Shown here in pieces: positions 40,391 through 47,480 of a stretch of 47,480 nucleotides of DNA; within the stretch, counting starts at the first letter, position 1, and every line of letters starts with the position of its first letter. This stretch comes from JBIKIW01 sp044361365. GTDB lineage: Bacteria > Patescibacteriota > JACMRA01. Location of the stretch: NCBI GenBank assembly GCA_044361365.1, contig JBIKIW010000006.1, positions 1-47,480 on the forward strand, read 5' to 3'. The notes beneath the pieces are model-generated. The model was not told where the DNA came from. It saw only the letters and a program-made list of their open reading frames with translations, and searched no databases. A program made the translations under genes and the position numbers.

Positions 40391-41560
40391 CTATTCTATT
40401 AAAGAGACTGGATCAATTTTATAAAATCTAAATCCATATAAAACAAAAGTCGAAACAAAAGATATTATTGGCAATGGCAAAGATAGCCAAAAAATGTCTG
40501 GTGTCCAAGGACTAATTTGAGAAATAGCCAAAGGATCGAAGAAAAATCTATTAACTAAAAAGCAAATAAAATTCAATAAAAGCATGCCTAAAATATAAGA
40601 AATACTTATTTGAAATAAGCCTTCTAGCGTGAATCGCCTTAGTAGTTTTAATTTGGTATAGCCGATAGCTAGCAAAACGCCAACTTCAGATTGTCGTAAA
40701 AATATATTAATTTGATTCAATAAAATCATAACTGAACAAAGTGTGAGGGTGATTATTCCATTTAGAATCCAGTTTACTGAGTCAAAGGTTTTGTTTAGGT
40801 CGTTTAAAAATACAATTTCTTTCCTATAATTTTTGATCTCCAGCTGATTTAAAGGGTCCTCTTTTTTCATTTCATCAAATAAATTTTCAGCTTTTTGTTG
40901 GTCGCTTTCTTTTGGAAAAATAAAATAATCCCAGCTAGTGGGTGTTTGGTTTGGGAAATCACGCACCAAATAATCAATATTTGCTAAACTGCCTTCGCTA
41001 GCAACGGCTTCCAGAATCCCAGAAATTTGGTATTTTCCAGCCAGATATTCGTTTGCTTTTGAAACATCTCTACCCACAAAATCTCCAATTTCCACACCTT
41101 TATTTTTAGCAAGTGCTTCACTCAAAACGATTTGATTTGTGTTTGCTTCGGGCAATTTACCAGACTTTAATTTCCAGTCCATTTTTTCCAAAAAAGTTTT
41201 ATAATCATTTGTGTTTAAAAAAACTACAGGTTGATAAAATGCACCCTGAATACTTTTTACACTTACATAACTATAGCTACCTTTCATAAAACTAGAAATA
41301 GCCTGTGAATCTTTCAGCCTAGTCTCCAATTTTTCACTTGTAAAATCACCACGATATGTCTTTAGATTAAATATAGAAGTTTTTTTATAAAAGGCCGCGT
41401 ACCTATTAAAATCTCCCTCCAGCGATTTAAAAATAGTCTTAGGAATCAATACGGTCACAAGACTAAGAGCAAAAATAACAATTAGAGCAAAAGTTTTTAA
41501 TTTGTTTCTAAGGATATAAATCCAGGGTGAAATAGGGTTTGAATAGAACTCTATGGACAT
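40391..41560 (-). CDS. FtsX/MacB-like ABC permease
   Basis: The N-terminal membrane helix (KTFALIVIFALSLVTVLIP) is followed by a large extracytoplasmic MacB-PCD-like domain (about residues 45-255) and three C-terminal helices (WILNGIITLTLCSVMILLN, FQISISYILGMLLLNFICFL, LPIISFVSTFVLYGF). The helix-domain-three-helix plan and the cytoplasmic ILLAIGYTKLKLLRRFTLEGLF loop that contacts the ATPase are typical of the FtsX superfamily. It works with the adjacent ATPase; the substrate is unknown. It begins 41 bases after the CPBP protease gene. Confidence 0.88.
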   Translation of the reverse strand: MSIEFYSNPISPWIYILRNKLKTFALIVIFALSLVTVLIPKTIFKSLEGDFNRYAAFYKKTSIFNLKTYRGDFTSEKLETRLKDSQAISSFMKGSYSYVSVKSIQGAFYQPVVFLNTNDYKTFLEKMDWKLKSGKLPEANTNQIVLSEALAKNKGVEIGDFVGRDVSKANEYLAGKYQISGILEAVASEGSLANIDYLVRDFPNQTPTSWDYFIFPKESDQQKAENLFDEMKKEDPLNQLEIKNYRKEIVFLNDLNKTFDSVNWILNGIITLTLCSVMILLNQINIFLRQSEVGVLLAIGYTKLKLLRRFTLEGLFQISISYILGMLLLNFICFLVNRFFFDPLAISQISPWTPDIFWLSLPLPIISFVSTFVLYGFRFYKIDPVSLIE

Positions 41561-41601
41561 AAATTTTAGTAAATAAAACTAAGCAAAGGGTTTTAATTTG
41601 A

Positions 41602-42515
41602 TCACGACGTAGATGTCTTTTTAGGATTATAATTATCAGGATTTCTGTTCATTAGTTTAAAAAGTACCGCAGATCCTACTACATAAACAAGACCATACAA
41701 TAAGCCACTTTCAATAGAAGGAGCGTTGCCCACAATCCACGCAGGTCCAGATTGTGATGAAAGATAGATAACTGAACTAAAATCTGCCATCTTATAAGTT
41801 GCCAACCCTAAAACAACACCTTGAAATATATTCCAAGCAATGTGAAATCCAGTTGAAGCCCACAAATTACCAGTATAATTTCGTAAAAGTAGAAAAAATG
41901 CACTGGCTATTATGCCTTGAATTACAAAATCTAAACCAAATCCAGCATTAAAAACATGAGTAAAATCAAACAATAAACCGGACAAAAGTAACGAAATGTA
42001 GATATTAAATTTACTCTTAAATTCTTGATAAATATATCCTCGAAAAGCAATTTCCTCAAGAAAAGCAGCAGCAGAATATAGTATTATTGAATCAATTATG
42101 TTTAAAACGGATTTTTGAATATTGGCATCTTGCCAAACAAATCTATCGATTTTAATAAAACCAAGTAATATTTGTATTCCAAATATTGCAACCATGGCAA
42201 TAGCTCCAAACAAAAAACCTGTGAGGACTTGTTTTGGTGTTTTTGAGTCAATTCCCAAACCTATTATACTCCAAGGTCTTTTGAGGATTTTTACCCAAAG
42301 AAAATATGTTTCAGCTATGATTAAAGAAAGTACTATGACTGAAGAAATAATGGTAAATAGTAGTATTCCATTCTTAAACCCTAGTGCGTATAATAGACCA
42401 TAAGTGAGGAAAACATTTAATGTATAAACTACGAAATATGCTATGGCACGTAAAAATGGATAGGCAAAGCTTAGTTTAGTTTAGTTATAAATCCATTCTT
42501 AAGAGAGCCTGTCAT
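41602..42515 (-). CDS. CPBP (CAAX-type) membrane protease with a slippage tract near its start
   Basis: Membrane metalloprotease of the CPBP/ABI family: motif 1 FLEEIAFRG, motif 2 LLFDFTHVF, motif 3 FHIAWNIFQG, with several hydrophobic helices. The ORF from 42258 (TTG) lacks the N-terminal helices, yet the frame stays open upstream (YPFLRAIAYFVVYTLNVFL, then RPWSIIGLG) to 42487 with no start codon. The ATG at 42515, 18 bases after the upstream stop, is in another frame (MTGSLKNGFITKLN then TAA). Loss of one ACTAA unit from the three at 42471-42485 joins them into 302 residues. As sequenced the gene is off. Confidence 0.75.
42471..42485 (-). repeat. pentanucleotide tandem repeat (ACTAA)3 in the CPBP gene
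   Basis: Three perfect five-base units lie 30 to 45 bases after the proposed ATG at 42515. As five is not a multiple of three, each unit gained or lost changes the frame. Two units give the full-length CPBP protein; three give a 14-residue peptide. Confidence 0.75.
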
Positions 42516-42532
42516 AAATGATTTTAAGAAAA

Positions 42533-43699
42533 TTACTTCTTTTGACTTTTATCTTTCTTTTCTGGAGCTTTTTCATCGATTTCCATCTCTATCTCTACGA
42601 CACTACTCTCAGAAACTGTGTCTAATGAGTTCCAAACTGTAACTGTAAGTTTTCGCACCAAAAATCCGAAATTTCCTAAAAGTAAAACAAAAAATACCAA
42701 AAAGCTGATTATGTTTATTACAGGAATAAGGCTTAAAATTGTAATGGTAAGATAACTAATTGCAATTAGATGTTGAATTTTGATATTGTTGATTTTGAAT
42801 ACATTTTTGGCAAAGTTTGCAACATAAATTGGCAAGAAAAAGCTGGTTAAAATAAACAGCATGTAGGCAATTACGCTAAGCAAACTTACTAAAGGATAGA
42901 GCTGAATTATAAAAGATAAAATTAAAATAGGTAGGGTTAAAAATAAAACTCCTAAAGAAATTAAAATATCTGTACCAAACTTTCTATCAAATTTAATTTC
43001 AGAATTTTCCAAAGCTTTTTTTCTAAATAGAAGGTAGCCCACAACTAGAAGAAATACAATTACACTAAATTGAACTACCAAAAATCCAACCAGACCTGCT
43101 CCAAAAATAGTAGATCCGAAACCTTTTGATCCTTCATCTTTGTTTTCTTCGATTTTACCTTTTACTTGAGATTTTAAGTCACCGTCTAACTTGGAATAGC
43201 TGATTTTTGCATTTCCCAAAATCTGTGAGTTTTTGATGGTCAAATTTTCACTAGCAATAACCAAGTCTCCTCCAATAATGGAATTTTCTATAGTTACATC
43301 TCGACCGGCAATAACAACTTCTTCCCCAAAATTTCCCCTTATGTTTATATTTTTACCAGCTACTCGCACATTTCCAGCTACTCGATCTGAATTGATAGTG
43401 ATGTCTTCACCAGCGGCGATTATACTTCGTCCAACATTTGCACTTATTTGGATTTTTGATCCAGCAACTACAATATCTTTGGCGATACTTTCTTTTAAGG
43501 TGACTTCATTTCCTGATGCGTAAACATTTTCACGGGTGGATTTTATTTCAACTTTATCAGAGTTGTTTTTATCTTTTGGATAATACTCAGCAGCTTGAGC
43601 AGGGGTGACAAAAAATAGAGTCAAAACTATTGCTAAACCACAAGTGATAAAAGCTAGTTTAGAAAAAGCCTTAGATAGGTTGTTGATGTTTTTGGACAT
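42533..43699 (-). CDS. bactofilin-like polymer-forming domain with C-terminal membrane helices
   Basis: A signal peptide (LAFITCGLAIVLTLFFVTPAQA) precedes a right-handed beta-helix of bactofilin/PbH type: repeats such as DIVVAGSKIQISANV, SIIAAGEDITINSDRV, NVRVAGKNINIRGNF, VVIAGRDVTIENSII and DLVIASENLTIKNS. After a linker there are four to five membrane helices (about residues 190-360) and a charged tail. Exported proteins of this build probably line or polymerise at the outer face of the membrane; the function is not known. It opens the envelope operon that continues with the CPBP, FtsX-like and ABC genes. A TTGACT about 45 bases upstream may be the -35 box. Confidence 0.85.
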   Translation of the reverse strand: MSKNINNLSKAFSKLAFITCGLAIVLTLFFVTPAQAAEYYPKDKNNSDKVEIKSTRENVYASGNEVTLKESIAKDIVVAGSKIQISANVGRSIIAAGEDITINSDRVAGNVRVAGKNINIRGNFGEEVVIAGRDVTIENSIIGGDLVIASENLTIKNSQILGNAKISYSKLDGDLKSQVKGKIEENKDEGSKGFGSTIFGAGLVGFLVVQFSVIVFLLVVGYLLFRKKALENSEIKFDRKFGTDILISLGVLFLTLPILILSFIIQLYPLVSLLSVIAYMLFILTSFFLPIYVANFAKNVFKINNIKIQHLIAISYLTITILSLIPVINIISFLVFFVLLLGNFGFLVRKLTVTVWNSLDTVSESSVVEIEMEIDEKAPEKKDKSQKK

Positions 43700-43787
43700 A
43701 AAAAAAGTTACGGGTTAATAGGTTAAACTTTTTTTGGTTAGTCAAGTTTTCGCTTTTATATTATGAGAACTAGGAAGTCCGTTTAAC

Positions 43788-43916
43788 TTATACTAGTTTC
43801 GCTAATTACTACCACAAACATACCCCGTCAGCTATCGCTGCCACCCCTTTCAAAAAGGGAATTTCGAGTTTAGTTTCAATTTGAAGTTAGGTTGGTGGTT
43901 AGTGAAATTGGTATAA
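43788..43916. mobile_element. MITE-like palindromic element, copy 2
   Basis: A 129-bp element with inverted ends TTATACTAGTTTCGCTAATT and TTATACCAATTTCACTAACC (the latter read on the minus strand). It carries the CCCCGTC-hairpin-GCCACCCC-AAAGG core and no ORF. It matches 6786-6906 across its length; the variable 6-base hairpin inside (AGCTATCGCT here, AGACTTCGTCT there) changes in a stem-preserving way. The rest of 43700-44026 holds nothing else I can identify. Confidence 0.75.
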
Positions 43917-44026
43917 ATATGCCCTTAAAATTACTCTTTTAAAAAGACCTAGAGAATAAAATTTATCCTTGCCAAAGAAGAACTCAACCTTTCTTAAGAA
44001 GCTAAGCTAAGATACAATCTAATCTT

Positions 44027-44950
44027 TTAAAGGTTAGTATTTAGTTGGTATTTGGCTTCCAGGTTATCAATAATTCTGTTTAAAATAATTTCTTGATCTG
44101 CTGTTTTTTGTTGACTTTTGGTAAGATTTTGTCTTATTGTTTCGTTTAGAGTTTGATTCATTTTTTTGAGAAAAGGTGATTCTGTTTGGGTGATTTTTTG
44201 AATTTCAGTAACACCACTTTGATAGTCGCTAGAGTTTAAAATTTGAAGACTTGAAGCTAGTTTTTTGAGTGAGGCAGAAATATTATTGTAGTCCTGACTT
44301 TCTTTTTGAAGAGAAATATCGATATCGTTATTTAAAGAATCGCTAAAATTAGTTCCAAAACAATCCTTAAGCTCTTTTAAAATAGAATTATTTTGATCAA
44401 CTTTAGTTGCAGTTTGAGTAGCTAATTCGGCAACTTTAGTGGCTTCGGTCTGGCTGTTTAATTTCACCCAGCTTTCATTTGTAGCAGGTAACCAATTATA
44501 TAAAAGATCGGTTTTATCAGCATAACAGGCATTTAAAGTAAGTATATTATTGGCTGTTTCTAGGTACTGAACTCTAAAGTCCAGGAGCTTTTTGGTTTGT
44601 AGATTAAATTCTTGTAAGTCGGGATTTTGAAGACTCTTTAGAGAATTTTTGGTTTGGTTTGTTTCGTCACTAAAGTCAGCAATTTTTTTTTGTAAGTCAG
44701 TAAGATTTTGTTGATATTCTTTGACTTTTCCTATTTCTGGAAGTTGTTGAGTTTTTTGAAAAACTTGATCTATAATTTCGGTGTTTTTGAGGGAATTTTG
44801 ATTTATAAGATTTATATTTTGTTGCAAAGTCTTGGAAATTTGAGTTGTTTGATCTATTTGAAAATAAGCAAAACCAGAAGCAGATGCTAAGATTAAAATT
44901 ATACCCAAAATTATCAGCCAAATGGTAATATTTTTCTTTTTTTTAATCAT
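44027..44950 (-). CDS. membrane-anchored coiled-coil protein, 307 residues
   Basis: A basic start (MIKKKKN) and one membrane helix (ITIWLIILGIILILASASGFAYF) are followed by an extended Gln/Asn/Leu/Lys-rich helical domain with many heptads (for example LQQNINLINQNSLKNTEIID and LTDLQKKIADFSDETNQTKNS). Two Cys (in NACYADKT and KDCFGTN) may form a disulfide in an exported domain. The organisation resembles cell-surface filament or methyl-accepting-like helical bundles, but no family is recognised. The start ATG has TATAAA/TATAAT-like strings just upstream. Confidence 0.7.
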   Translation of the reverse strand: MIKKKKNITIWLIILGIILILASASGFAYFQIDQTTQISKTLQQNINLINQNSLKNTEIIDQVFQKTQQLPEIGKVKEYQQNLTDLQKKIADFSDETNQTKNSLKSLQNPDLQEFNLQTKKLLDFRVQYLETANNILTLNACYADKTDLLYNWLPATNESWVKLNSQTEATKVAELATQTATKVDQNNSILKELKDCFGTNFSDSLNNDIDISLQKESQDYNNISASLKKLASSLQILNSSDYQSGVTEIQKITQTESPFLKKMNQTLNETIRQNLTKSQQKTADQEIILNRIIDNLEAKYQLNTNL

Positions 44951-44979
44951 AAATTATAGATTTATAGCTTATTTTATGT

Positions 44980-45070
44980 TGGCGGAAAGGGAGAGATTCG
45001 AACTCTCGGAATAGTATAACCATTCAACACTTTTCGAGAGTGTCCCGTTCAACCGCTCCGGCACCTTTCC
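44980..45070 (-). tRNA. tRNA-Ser (anticodon CGA)
   Basis: On the minus strand the acceptor arms GGAAAGG and CCTTTCC pair perfectly, followed by discriminator G and an encoded CCA. The anticodon arm is ACACT-CTCGAAA-AGTGT, so the anticodon is CGA (reads UCG). A long variable arm (GAATGGTTATACTATTC) identifies a type II tRNA, and the T arm is GAGAG-TTCGAAT-CTCTC. A single gene, with no other tRNA nearby. Confidence 0.95.
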
Positions 45071-45183
45071 TATAAAATAGGCGTTTTTAACTAAAAATAT
45101 ATTTTTAAGTTGTGCAAGTCCAATACAACTAAAAACTAACAGTGAATAACTAATATTGTTGTGCTAGAGCCTATTAAAAATCC

Positions 45184-45248
45184 CCGTAGAGGAAATCCTC
45201 TGGTCTCCATCATCAAATTACTTGGCAACAGGCAGCGGGAATCAGAGC
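45184..45248 (+). repeat. dispersed hairpin with shared tail
   Basis: GTAGAGGAAATCCTCTGGTC followed by TCCATCATCAAATTACTTGG and a GCGGGAATCAG tail; the same order as 30895-30954 but with a different, less perfect stem. The 335-base stretch 44951-45285 otherwise holds only the tRNA. Confidence 0.7.
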
Positions 45249-45285
45249 TTTTTACTTTTTGCAACTCTTAAATTCTTATCTCCAC

Positions 45286-45783
45286 CTATCCTTTCCAATT
45301 TAACCATTTTTTAATGGTTTTAGCTATGTTTTTGGACCAAGTAAAATACTCAAAAATGTCCATTATTCGGGCTAAATCGACATAAAGTTTGACTAGCATC
45401 ACAAAAATTACCAAAGCCCCAAAAGCCAAGCCAATAAGACTGTTTTTAGTTAGTCCATAAATCACCAAAAAAACCAGGCAAGCCATGTATCGCCACCAAA
45501 TTCCAAGCAAGCGAAGAATCGCCTTTAAACCTTTTTTTTCTTGTGCCATTTCGCCAGTTCCAAAGAAAATTCGATAAAAGAAAAAGTGTGCCAAAAAATA
45601 GACGCTATAAAAAATACTCCAAGCCAGCACAAATGCATTTAACCAGCTAACAAAAGGATCCAAAAAATTGTTGTTGATATTCAAATTGTTTAAATCTGTG
45701 GCTGCGGTTTGAGACTGGGTGCTAGAGGATTGGGTTTGGCTGGAAGAACTGCGGTTTAACAAATCTTGAGCATAGACATTCAT
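45286..45783 (-). CDS. hypothetical membrane protein, 165 residues
   Basis: A Ser/Gln-rich N-terminus is followed by four hydrophobic segments: about residues 43-70 (PFVSWLNAFVLAWSIFYSVYFLAH), 92-108, 110-130 and a final amphipathic stretch. The pattern IDIARIMDIFEYFTW-like near the end (LARIMDIFEYFTWSKNIAKTI) may face the cytoplasm. I recognise no family. It has an AAGG ten bases before its ATG, the closest thing to a Shine-Dalgarno in the window. Confidence 0.65.
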   Translation of the reverse strand: MNVYAQDLLNRSSSSQTQSSSTQSQTAATDLNNLNINNNFLDPFVSWLNAFVLAWSIFYSVYFLAHFFFYRIFFGTGEMAQEKKGLKAILRLLGIWWRYMACLVFLVIYGLTKNSLIGLAFGALVIFVMLVKLYVDLARIMDIFEYFTWSKNIAKTIKKWLNWKG

Positions 45784-45958
45784 GCAAAAAACCTTGTGTT
45801 TATGAGTTGAATTGTCAATTTTGAAAGTGAAAATAATCAGCTTTGAGGCATAAAAAATCCACCAATTGTATGTACTCTAATTTGGTTAGGACAAATAAAT
45901 AATATAAACTGCAGTATTTGCAAGCAACAAACCTTTGACAAAAGTGATATAAACAGGT

Positions 45959-45987
45959 TTGAGAAAGAAAATTCATTTCAATATTTT
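45959..45987 (+). promoter_or_regulatory. putative promoter of the DUF4328 gene
   Basis: TTGAGA at 45959-45964, a 17-base spacer, and TATTTT at 45982-45987; the ATG lies 11 bases on, giving a leader of only a few bases. A TTGACA at 45935 is an alternative -35 without a matching -10. Confidence 0.4.
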
Positions 45988-45998
45988 ATTATCACAAT

Positions 45999-46745
45999 AT
46001 GGCAGAAAAAGATTACCTAAACACTTTTCAAGACAACGACAAACGAGCTAAAAGAGCTATTATTTGGCAATTTATACCTACGATTTATGGTATTGTCTTT
46101 GGTATTATTGCAGTTTTACTGTTAATTTTTGGAGGTTTATCAATTTACAGCCTGAGCTCCAGTGACAACTCAACTGCCTCCGCTGGTGCTATCGTGCTAA
46201 TCGCAGCTTTAGTCTTTTTGGCAGCTATGCTCGGACTACTCGGGGTATTAATTGCCTCGGTTGTTTTTTATCTAATGTGGGTGCATAGAGCTCATCAAAA
46301 TGCCGAACTTATCTCTGGTGAAAAGTTATTTTTGTCTGCGGGTTGGAATGTTGGATTTCACTTTATTCCGCTAGCTAACTTGATTGTTCCTTATTTATTA
46401 ATGCTTCAAATAGCTGAAAAAAGCTCTTCCAAACAAGCTAAAAATATTACTCTAACTTGGTGGATTTTGGTTTTGGTATCAAGTGGAATATCAATTTTGC
46501 TAAACATTTTCTCTTTCAGTTCCAGCTTTATAACCAGCTTTAGCAGTGCATATAACAACGAACCTGATTATGGATTTTCGCCTTTAGGAACTTCACTAGG
46601 TGTAGTTGAATTATTAGGCGGTGGAGTGGGCAATTTGGTTTCACTTGCAGTATTTGTTATCTCGTTTTTTGTGATTCATTTGGTAAATAAAGGTCAAAAA
46701 GCCAAAGCCAAAGAAATGGGACTTTTAAGCGAACAAAAAGATTAA
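45999..46745 (+). CDS. DUF4328-like membrane protein, 248 residues
   Basis: Four or five membrane helices: about residues 22-50, 62-95, 118-142, 155-180 and 210-232. The loop MWVHRAHQNAELISGEKLFLSAGWNVGF, split as WVHRAHQNAEL and SAGWNVGFHFIPLANLIVPY, matches the DUF4328 pattern of an RAxxN motif followed by a FIPxxNLxxPY helix. The function of that family is unknown. It lies upstream of rpsO on the same strand with a separate promoter between them. Confidence 0.8.
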   Translation: MAEKDYLNTFQDNDKRAKRAIIWQFIPTIYGIVFGIIAVLLLIFGGLSIYSLSSSDNSTASAGAIVLIAALVFLAAMLGLLGVLIASVVFYLMWVHRAHQNAELISGEKLFLSAGWNVGFHFIPLANLIVPYLLMLQIAEKSSSKQAKNITLTWWILVLVSSGISILLNIFSFSSSFITSFSSAYNNEPDYGFSPLGTSLGVVELLGGGVGNLVSLAVFVISFFVIHLVNKGQKAKAKEMGLLSEQKD

Positions 46746-46757
46746 AAGAACAAATTT

Positions 46758-46786
46758 TTGACAAAAATCAAACCAGCCTGTAAATT
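46758..46786 (+). promoter_or_regulatory. promoter of rpsO, nearly leaderless
   Basis: A perfect TTGACA (46758-46763), a 17-base spacer, and TAAATT (46781-46786), only nine bases before the ATG. The predicted transcription start is within about three bases of the start codon, leaving no room for a Shine-Dalgarno or for the S15 autoregulatory leader known from other bacteria. Confidence 0.7.
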
Positions 46787-46795
46787 TCAATTGTT

Positions 46796-47206
46796 ATGTC
46801 GTCTTCCAAACAAATCAAAGCAAACAAACCAGCAATTGTAGCTAAGCACCAAATCCACAAAAAAGACAGTGGATCCCCAGAAGTTCAAATTGCTATCCTA
46901 ACAGAAGAGATTAAAAAGATCACCGATCACTTAAAAATCAACCCTAAAGATTCTTCATCACGAAGAGGTTTACTACGAAAAGTTGGAACTCGTAAAAAAT
47001 TACTAAACTTCCTTTTAGGTGAAGACAGAGCTAGATACATTAGAACTTGTAAGAAAAACGGAATCAGACCAAACCTTATCACTTTAGGAATCAATACATA
47101 CGTTGACAGCAACCCCGAAGCAGCAGCAGAAGAAGAAGCAATGAAAGAACAAGCTGTTATCAATCACGCACAAGCAGCAGCAGACGCAATCGCAAGAGCA
47201 GCCTAA
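46796..47206 (+). CDS. rpsO: ribosomal protein S15 with C-terminal extension
   Basis: S15 binds 16S rRNA in the central domain early in small-subunit assembly. The conserved core is HKKDSGSPEVQIAILTEEI, ITDHLKINPKDSSSRRGLLRKVGTRKKLLNFL (as two motifs: DHLKINPKDSSSRRGLL and RKVGTRKKLLNFL), then a short helix ending RYIRTCKKNGI. A typical S15 is about 89 residues; this has 136, with a tail from about residue 90 that is Ala/Glu-rich (EAAAEEEAMKEQAVINHAQA) and probably helical. It is followed by a strong intrinsic terminator. Confidence 0.93.
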   Translation: MSSSKQIKANKPAIVAKHQIHKKDSGSPEVQIAILTEEIKKITDHLKINPKDSSSRRGLLRKVGTRKKLLNFLLGEDRARYIRTCKKNGIRPNLITLGINTYVDSNPEAAAEEEAMKEQAVINHAQAAADAIARAA

Positions 47207-47228
47207 ATTTAGTTTTTTAAAGTTAATT

Positions 47229-47255
47229 CTCCCCTTATTTTAGGGGAGTTTTTTT
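47229..47255 (+). terminator. intrinsic terminator of rpsO
   Basis: CTCCCCT (47229-47235) and AGGGGAG (47242-47248) form a seven-pair stem, with the loop TATTTT between, followed by seven T. Confidence 0.9.
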
Positions 47256-47278
47256 GGGTTAAAATAAAAATCTATTTA

Positions 47279-47354
47279 TACTCATTTCACTAAAAATACG
47301 ACCTGTAATGCTGAAATTATCAATCTGTCATGGTGAACTTGTTTCAGGATCTTG
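47279..47354. repeat. repeat pair: MITE-type terminus and CCTGAA-TTCAGG repeat
   Basis: TATACTCATTTCACTAAAAA at 47279 resembles the termini of the MITE-like elements at 6786 and 43788 and the string near 30731. GTCATGGTGAACTTGTTTCAGG with ATCTTG (47327-47354) is the dispersed repeat seen at 30757. The two stand near each other at both places, but in different relative orientation. Confidence 0.6.
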
Positions 47355-47436
47355 AGTTAATAGCCAAAAACTAAGGGACAAAATATAGTATTTAGTTGAT
47401 ATTTAAAAGGTTAACAGTCTATTCAACTTAAATATT

Positions 47437-47480
47437 ATGAGTTCAACTTACAAAAATTGCCCAGATTGCAGTTCAAATCA
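47437..47480 (+). CDS. start of a zinc-ribbon-like protein (partial)
   Basis: The ATG at 47437 opens MSSTYKNCPDCSSN before the window ends. The CPDC knuckle with small flanking residues is typical of an N-terminal zinc ribbon. Too little is present to name a family. TTAACA at about 47411 may be part of its promoter. Confidence 0.5.
   Translation, partial: MSSTYKNCPDCSSN

Noticed and set aside
42258..42258. TTG at 42258 as the true start of the CPBP protease
   Set aside because: It would cut off helices that the upstream open frame plainly encodes, and the ATG at 42515 is better placed after the preceding stop.
5031..47206. General reassignment of TGA to glycine (code 25)
   Set aside because: Long genes such as res, mod and the aminopeptidase have no in-frame TGA, and conserved glycines are written with GGN codons. 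Only scarcity of TGA is supported.

Overview
The window is AT-rich and compact. It mixes housekeeping genes (pyrE, proS, trpS, ung, recX, rpsO, tRNA-Ser) with many short genes of unknown function, several defence or selfish modules, and a dense load of small palindromic repeats. No rRNA, ribosomal operon or prophage is present. The compact genes, TTG/GTG starts, absence of Shine-Dalgarno motifs, an archaeal/eukaryotic-type ProRS, a separate N-terminal transketolase gene and many small membrane proteins suggest an uncultivated small-genome bacterium of the Patescibacteria/CPR type. That placement is inference; no phylogenetic marker was computed. Stops are mostly TAA, then TAG, with only two TGA.

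Layout. 1-427: repeats. 428-4942 (minus): a polyprenyl-phosphate glycosyltransferase and a locus of unknown helical and LRV-like solenoid proteins, one split by a frameshift at a T6 run. 5031-13022: transketolase N-half, recX, two HAD phosphatases, pyrE, trpS, small membrane proteins and a LysM protein. 13138-16935: a CapK/PaaK-like adenylate-forming enzyme broken at a TA repeat, a MazF/PemK-like toxin, proS, and a small gene interrupted by TGA. 16938-24139 (minus): a metallophosphoesterase, then an accessory island with a DUF262-HNH nuclease, a deleted RhuM copy between direct repeats, small unknowns, a DUF1828-like/DUF6978-like pair and an EcoRI-family adenine methylase. 24320-27276: a small basic protein and an M1 aminopeptidase. 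27396-28293: a tandem hairpin array next to a PemK/MazF-like toxin-antitoxin pair. 28373-30251: a decayed membrane ORF, a LysE exporter and Ung. 30252-31104: 850 bp of repeats including a 252-bp structured element closed by a perfect 16-bp inverted repeat. 31105-32900: a PIF1-like helicase and a secreted protein. 33166-39336 (minus): a type III restriction-modification operon mod-rhuM-res, with repeat DNA inserted in frame in mod. 39735-43699 (minus): an envelope operon of bactofilin-like membrane protein, CPBP protease, FtsX-like permease and ABC ATPase. 44027-47480: small membrane proteins, tRNA-Ser(CGA), a DUF4328 protein, rpsO with a terminator, and the start of a zinc-ribbon gene.

Themes. 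(1) Three genes are interrupted exactly at short tandem repeats: T6, (TA)4 and (ACTAA)3. One repeat unit gained or lost restores each frame, which suggests phase variation, recent decay or consensus error. (2) Several palindromic repeat families keep their stems while changing their bases, and some have entered coding sequence or supplied a stop codon. (3) Several promoters lie so close to the start codon that transcripts would be nearly leaderless. The best candidates for something undescribed are the slippage-switched CPBP protease in the envelope operon, the covarying tandem hairpin array, the 252-bp structured element, and the LRV/helical gene locus.
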